In this document: positions 5,730 to 9,295 of the stretch, piece by piece
Layout of the letters: each line of letters starts with the position of its first letter
How positions within the stretch are numbered: position 1 is the stretch's first letter
NCBI GenBank assembly: GCA_011523245.1
Contig: WTHG01000183.1
Span: 1-9,295, forward strand
Length of the DNA: 9,295 bases
Reading direction: 5' to 3'
DNA from: Verrucomicrobiales bacterium
GTDB lineage: Bacteria > Verrucomicrobiota > Verrucomicrobiia > Limisphaerales > UBA1100
Position numbers and translations under genes: made by a program
Notes under the pieces: generated by a model
The model's input: the letters and a program-made list of their open reading frames with translations, nothing else
Databases searched by the model: none
What the model was told of the DNA's origin: nothing

Positions 5730-7055
5730 ATGAAACAAGTCGCCCCTCTCCTAGTCGCAGCCATAGTCGGCCTCGCCGCTGGATACATCCTGAATTCTGA
5801 CAATGGCCAATCCACCGTGGCACCCGACAATGCCGAATTGGAGAAACTCCAAAAAGAGCTCAAGGCAGCCCGAGTGCAGACTGGTAAAACGGAAGTAATT
5901 AACACCGAGACTGAGAAGGTAGTTGAACGCACCGTAGCTGTGGATCCGGAAAGCTATCTGGCCCAGCTCAAAACCCTCCGGCCCACCGGTGCCACGCGCC
6001 AGCAAACCATGCGCGAAATTATTCATCACTTGGTCGGGCTTACCAAATCCCGCGAAAATGCCATCCCTGCAATCCGAGGGTTTTTGGAATCCAAGCTCGA
6101 TATTGAGTACGACAGCACCGCCCAAAATTTTGACCGCGAAAACCAGGCTGCTCGCGAAGCTGAATCCCGCGGGGAAGAAGCACAGCCCAACGGCATCGGT
6201 AGCTTTATCAAATCCGGTTTTGGAAGTTATTTCATGAGCAATATGGTAGCCCAAATGAAACGCGAGCTGGAGCCTGGTTCCTTGCGGCTGGGCTTGTTCG
6301 ATGTCTTACAGGATATCGGAGGCGCCGAAGCCGAATCACTATTGGCCCAGGAACTTTCCCAAACCGGCCGCGGCTTAGAGGTTGCCTACCTCGACCGCAT
6401 ACTGAGCGACATCGCCGAGGGCCAATACAAGGAGCAAGTGCTCAACGTTACCCACGATTTGCTCGTCACCCCGCCAGCCCCCACCGGCAGCAGCCTATTG
6501 GATGAATCTTCCCGCCTGTTTCTATTCGCCATTTTGGTAAAGTACAAGGACGCCACCTTTGTGAACACTGCCAAACTGATGATCATCAATAACGAAGGCC
6601 GCGTGGATGGAGCGGTGGTGAATTATCTGACCACCATTCTCGGCGTGGACGCCGTGCCGTTGTTGTACGCCAAAATTAAGGATGAATCGTTAACCGATGA
6701 TGGCGACAAGATGGCGCTGGGCGATGCGATTCTGAAGCACGTAGGCACCAATGACGACAGCAACGCCTTCTTCACCGAGGTGGTCACCAACCAGGAACTC
6801 GGTCCGCTACGATTTCTAGCATTGGGCCATCTCACGGGCGGCGACCGAGCCGAGAGCACACTACGCAACCGCCAGAAACTCATTACCGATATCAAGGCCG
6901 AGTCCCCCGAGGACGCCGCCCTGAACCGGGCTCTAGACAACACGCATAACCGGCTCGAAGTAATGATTGATCCCAGTAAAGCCGGTGAACTCGGCACTGG
7001 AGATCGCCCGAATTTATTTGAGCTATTTAACCGCGGCGGACAGCAGAACAACTAG
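5730..7055 (+). CDS. Membrane-anchored coiled-coil/helical protein of unknown function, second tandem paralog
   Basis: This is the paralog of the preceding gene, 441 residues, starting 3 nt after its stop, so almost certainly cotranscribed. It has the same layout: an N-terminal membrane segment (about 4-21, 'VAPLLVAAIVGLAAGYIL'), a coiled coil (about 34-65, 'AELEKLQKELKAARVQTGK'), then a helical domain. The paired signatures are LRLGL (185-189) followed by 'DIGG', and RGLEVAYL (214-221). It then matches at 'AVPLLYAKIKDESLTDDGDK' and 'RQKLITDIKAESPEDAALNR'. Its variable insert is different: a charged stretch followed by 'GIGSFIKSGFGSYFMSNM', similar in style to the charged/Gly-rich insert of the left-edge gene. 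The C-terminus is polar (RGGQQNN). Base composition is richer in GC than in the previous gene (38 of 60 G/C at 6361-6420 by hand count). The gene ends 4 nt from the convergent sixA-like gene. Function unknown; an envelope scaffold is one possibility. Confidence 0.85.
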   Translation: MKQVAPLLVAAIVGLAAGYILNSDNGQSTVAPDNAELEKLQKELKAARVQTGKTEVINTETEKVVERTVAVDPESYLAQLKTLRPTGATRQQTMREIIHHLVGLTKSRENAIPAIRGFLESKLDIEYDSTAQNFDRENQAAREAESRGEEAQPNGIGSFIKSGFGSYFMSNMVAQMKRELEPGSLRLGLFDVLQDIGGAEAESLLAQELSQTGRGLEVAYLDRILSDIAEGQYKEQVLNVTHDLLVTPPAPTGSSLLDESSRLFLFAILVKYKDATFVNTAKLMIINNEGRVDGAVVNYLTTILGVDAVPLLYAKIKDESLTDDGDKMALGDAILKHVGTNDDSNAFFTEVVTNQELGPLRFLALGHLTGGDRAESTLRNRQKLITDIKAESPEDAALNRALDNTHNRLEVMIDPSKAGELGTGDRPNLFELFNRGGQQNN

Positions 7056-7059
7056 CGAA

Positions 7060-7581
7060 CTAGCGTAATGCCTCGGGGTGGTTCGAAGGGTTTTTTGGAT
7101 AATCAAATAACGCGGTCCGCGGTTGTCTAGCGGCCGCTTTTTTCCATGTCGGCTCTGTGAACGTGAGCCACAGCACGCCGCAAGTTGGCACATTGGTGAC
7201 CGGCAAACTCCACACGTCCGCAGCCAATTCGGTTAGGCCGGGATTATGGCCAAATGCCATGACCGAGTTCCAGGTGTCCGGGAGCGACTCCATGAATGCC
7301 AGCCAAGTGGCTACATCCGCGTGATACAAATCCGGCTCCACACGAAACTCAGCCGGGGATGGATCCCGCGTGTCCCAAAATTGCTCCGCCGTGGTTCGAG
7401 CCCGCAACGCGCTACTGGTGATCAATGCCTCCGCACGGACACCCAGTGCCTGCACCCGGGACGCCATAACTGGCGCATTGCGAGTGCCGCGAGCATTAAG
7501 CGGCCGGTCATGATCGGGCAATTGAGGATCGGCCCAGCTGGATTTGGCATGCCGCACGAGAATGAGATGTTTGTCCGCCAT
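7060..7581 (-). CDS. SixA-type phosphohistidine phosphatase (histidine phosphatase superfamily)
   Basis: A 173-residue cytoplasmic protein of the histidine phosphatase superfamily, matching the short SixA branch in length and motifs. The catalytic RHA motif is at residues 10-12 (phospho-accepting His11) within 'LILVRHAKSSW'. 'DHDRPLNARGTRNAP' (23-37) and 'SSALRARTTAE' (56-66) are typical SixA blocks and supply further phosphate-binding arginines. The second catalytic histidine is His112 in 'AFGHNPGLTELA'. SixA in E. coli removes phosphate from histidine phosphotransfer proteins; for distant homologs the real substrate is usually unknown. The start at ATG 7581 places the RHA motif at the usual distance from the N-terminus. 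No Shine-Dalgarno sequence is visible. It is divergent from the ThuA gene (74-nt gap) and convergent with the operon end (4-nt gap). Confidence 0.9.
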   Translation of the reverse strand: MADKHLILVRHAKSSWADPQLPDHDRPLNARGTRNAPVMASRVQALGVRAEALITSSALRARTTAEQFWDTRDPSPAEFRVEPDLYHADVATWLAFMESLPDTWNSVMAFGHNPGLTELAADVWSLPVTNVPTCGVLWLTFTEPTWKKAAARQPRTALFDYPKNPSNHPEALR

Positions 7582-7655
7582 TTGAGGTTTGCACGGCGCG
7601 CGTTGCTCGCTAGAGTGAACGCGGTTCCCGACAATTAACCAACTGAAACCATCTT

Positions 7656-8657
7656 ATGAAGCAAATCTTCGCATCGTTTTTCGCCGTGCTGTTCGGCGCG
7701 TCTCTCGCGCAGGCAGCCGATGACCACATCACCTATGAAGGCAAGGAAGGCCCCGGCAAGGGCAAGCACATCGTCCTGCTCTCGGGCGATGAGGAATATC
7801 GCAGTGAGGAAGGTCTCCCCATGCTCGCCAAGATCCTCAGCCAACGTCACGGCTTCAAGTGCACAGTTCTCTTTTCGCTAAATGACAAGGGCGAGATTGA
7901 TCCCACGAATCAAAAAAGCCTTTCCCATCCGCAGGCACTGGATAGCGCGGATGCCATCATCATGCTGCTGCGGTTCCGCACCTGGCCTGATGAGGTGTAT
8001 AAACACTTTGATGATGCGTGCAACCGCGGTATCCCGGTGATCGGCCTGCGCACAAGCACCCACGCCTTTCGTGGCAAGATCGGCGGCTTTGGCAAGCGCG
8101 TGCTTGGCGAAGGCTGGGTCAGCCACTGGGGCGGCCACAAACGCGAAGCCTGCCGCGGGGTCATCGAAAAAGGTGCGGAAAAGAATCCCATCCTCAATGG
8201 CGTGACCGACGTGTTTGCCGATTCGGATGTGTACGAAGCCTACCCGCCCGCCGATGCCAAAATTCTCATGCGGGGTCTGGTACTAGAAAACATGGAACCC
8301 GACTCCAAGCCTTCCACCAGGGAAAAGCGTAACCGTCAGCTTAATAAGGTGACCGGCGTGAACGATCCCGCCATGGCCGTAGCCTGGACGCGCCAGTACA
8401 AGTGGCCCTCCGGCAAGACCAGCCCCATTTTCACCACCACCATGGGCGCCGCCACCGATTTACAAAGCGCTGGCCTGCGCCGTATGATCGTGAATGCCGC
8501 CTACAACGGCCTCGGCATGAAAGTACCGGAGAAGGCCAATGTGGAATACGTGGATCCCTACAAGCCGCTCTTCTACGGTTTCAACACCTACCGCCGCGGG
8601 ATCAAGCCCGCCGACCACGCGCTCGGCAAGGTGTTGCCCGCCGGCAACAAGAAGTAG
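7656..8657 (+). CDS. Secreted ThuA-domain protein
   Basis: A 333-residue protein with a clear signal peptide (residues 1-20, cleavage at AQA|ADD) and a ThuA-like domain, a glutamine-amidotransferase-like alpha/beta fold. Matching features are 'KHIVLLSGDEEYRSEEGLPML' in the first strand and loop (split across about 37-57), the strand 'DAIIMLLRF' (99-107), 'GIPVIGLRTSTHAF' (125-138) at the position of the family's conserved 'G.H.g...F' region, and 'PIFTTTMGAATDL' then 'LRRMIVNAAYNGLGMKVP' towards the C-terminus. ThuA was named for trehalose utilisation in Sinorhizobium, but the exported versions abundant in Planctomycetota and Verrucomicrobiota are uncharacterised and often sit near sugar-degradation genes, so the substrate is open. 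ATG 7656 is the only start that keeps the signal peptide. It is followed by a strong terminator, so this looks like a single-gene transcript. Confidence 0.87.
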   Translation: MKQIFASFFAVLFGASLAQAADDHITYEGKEGPGKGKHIVLLSGDEEYRSEEGLPMLAKILSQRHGFKCTVLFSLNDKGEIDPTNQKSLSHPQALDSADAIIMLLRFRTWPDEVYKHFDDACNRGIPVIGLRTSTHAFRGKIGGFGKRVLGEGWVSHWGGHKREACRGVIEKGAEKNPILNGVTDVFADSDVYEAYPPADAKILMRGLVLENMEPDSKPSTREKRNRQLNKVTGVNDPAMAVAWTRQYKWPSGKTSPIFTTTMGAATDLQSAGLRRMIVNAAYNGLGMKVPEKANVEYVDPYKPLFYGFNTYRRGIKPADHALGKVLPAGNKK

Positions 8658-8680
8658 ACGACCGCCACTAAATACAACTT

Positions 8681-8708
8681 AAGGCCGCCTGTGAAGGGCG
8701 GCTTTTTT
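8681..8708 (+). terminator. Rho-independent terminator after the ThuA gene
   Basis: A stem of six G-C pairs (gccgcc at 8684-8689 with ggcggc at 8697-8702) closes a 7-nt loop and runs directly into TTTTTT (8703-8708). The As before the stem can pair with the first Ts. It lies 24 nt after the ThuA stop at 8657, separating that gene from the next. Confidence 0.88.
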
Positions 8709-8813
8709 GTGGTCTATCCAATGTTAATTCCGGATTTTCCCTTCGGTGACGCCGGTTTCTTTTCCAACCGATTTGGACTGGTCATACCGTAGCAGCCCAT
8801 TAGCATTCGGTGT

Positions 8814-9295
8814 ATGCGAATGATTCTTGCGACGCTCTTAATCTTACAAGTCAGCGGATTCACTGCAGAATGGTCGCGACTGCGCGGTCCCAACGGCACC
8901 GGAGTGGCGCCCGAAGCCACGCCACCCGTCCAACTCGACCCAGCCAAACCCACATGGAAAACCGCCGCTCCAACCGGACATTCCTCGCCGGTGTTATGGG
9001 GAAACCGCTTGTTCCTGACCGGAATCGAGCAATCCCGCCTAGCCACCTACGCACATGACAAGATCACCGGCAAACGGCTCTGGAAACGCCTCGCGCCCGA
9101 AGTCGAGCTAGAACGCGTGCACGAGGCTAGTAGTCACGCCGCGCCTACGCCTGTGGTTGATAAGTATCGACTCTACGTCTACTTCGGCTCCTACGGTCTA
9201 CTTTGCTACGACCATGCCGGCAAACTCCTGTGGCAGCGCCAATTGACCGTGCCACGCACCTTGTATGGCACCTCCTCATCACCCATTACTTTTGA
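8814..9295 (+). CDS. Secreted PQQ-like (BamB/quinoprotein type) beta-propeller protein, 3' truncated by the window edge
   Basis: The frame is open from ATG 8814 to the last base (160 full codons seen). ATG 8820 is an alternative start two codons on. The N-terminus is a short signal peptide (about residues 1-18, cleavage at FTA|EW). Next comes 'WSRLRGPNGTG' (20-30), a motif found at the mature N-terminus of many exported PQQ-binding-like beta-propeller proteins of Planctomycetota and Verrucomicrobiota. Propeller blade signatures follow: 'SSPVLWGNRLFLTG' leading to 'GKRLWK' (86-91), and 'AAPTPVVDKYRLYVYFGSYG' leading to 'GKLLWQ' (136-141). Each blade has the typical Ala/Tyr-x-x-x-G-x-x-LW closing strand. 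These proteins lie in the periplasm or envelope. Whether this one binds PQQ or is only a structural propeller cannot be judged from the visible part. The 105 nt before it show no convincing promoter or Shine-Dalgarno sequence. Confidence 0.87.
   Translation, partial: MRMILATLLILQVSGFTAEWSRLRGPNGTGVAPEATPPVQLDPAKPTWKTAAPTGHSSPVLWGNRLFLTGIEQSRLATYAHDKITGKRLWKRLAPEVELERVHEASSHAAPTPVVDKYRLYVYFGSYGLLCYDHAGKLLWQRQLTVPRTLYGTSSSPITF

Noticed and set aside
5751..6254. Open frame of 167 codons on the minus strand inside the second paralog
   Set aside because: It lies opposite a gene supported by paralogy; the translated product shows no family features.
7071..7096. Possible terminator with a T6 run near the end of the operon
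   Set aside because: The stem before the T-run (cctcg with cgaagg) has a bulge and few pairs, too weak to call, and it lies inside the sixA-like gene.
8773..8803. Possible promoter TTGGAC...CATTAG before the beta-propeller gene
   Set aside because: The 19-nt spacing and weak -10 box do not support a call.

Overview
The window reads as chromosomal DNA of a Verrucomicrobiota or Planctomycetota-like bacterium. This rests on gene content, not on a marker gene. It has a secreted ThuA-domain protein, a secreted PQQ-type beta-propeller beginning with an 'RGPNGTG' motif, and a heme c/copper monooxygenase beside a redoxin-like protein, a combination common in those phyla. Most starts lack a clear Shine-Dalgarno sequence. 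GC content is mixed: high in asd, sixA, thuA and the propeller, and clearly lower in the middle operon.

Layout. Positions 1-614 (+) hold the C-terminal part of a gene cut by the left edge, ended by a strong hairpin terminator (638-670). Facing it is a GNAT acetyltransferase of the phosphinothricin/methionine-sulfoximine type (1198-674, -). Divergent from that is aspartate-semialdehyde dehydrogenase (asd, 1289-2299, +), with a near-consensus sigma70 promoter that leaves almost no 5' leader. Positions 2372-7055 (+) form a tightly packed four-gene operon: a secreted redoxin-like protein, a secreted cytochrome c/PHM-like copper monooxygenase with C-terminal EF-hands, and two tandem paralogous membrane-anchored helical proteins that match no family I recognise. 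Joints are ATGA overlaps or a 3-nt gap. Converging on it is a SixA-type histidine phosphatase (7581-7060, -). Then come a secreted ThuA-domain protein (7656-8657, +) with a strong terminator (8681-8708), and the 5' end of a secreted PQQ-like beta-propeller gene (8814 to the right edge).

The main discovery candidate is the operon. Its first two products look like an envelope redox and copper-oxygenase pair. The next two share an N-terminal membrane anchor, a short coiled coil and an alpha-helical domain with the signatures LRLGL and RG[IL]EVAYL. The truncated gene at the left edge aligns with the C-terminal third of both, so the locus carries at least three copies of this family. A role for the family as scaffold or partner of the redoxin/monooxygenase pair is inferred from gene order only.

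No tRNA, rRNA, CRISPR array, insertion sequence or long repeat was seen. No gene-free stretch exceeds 300 bases.
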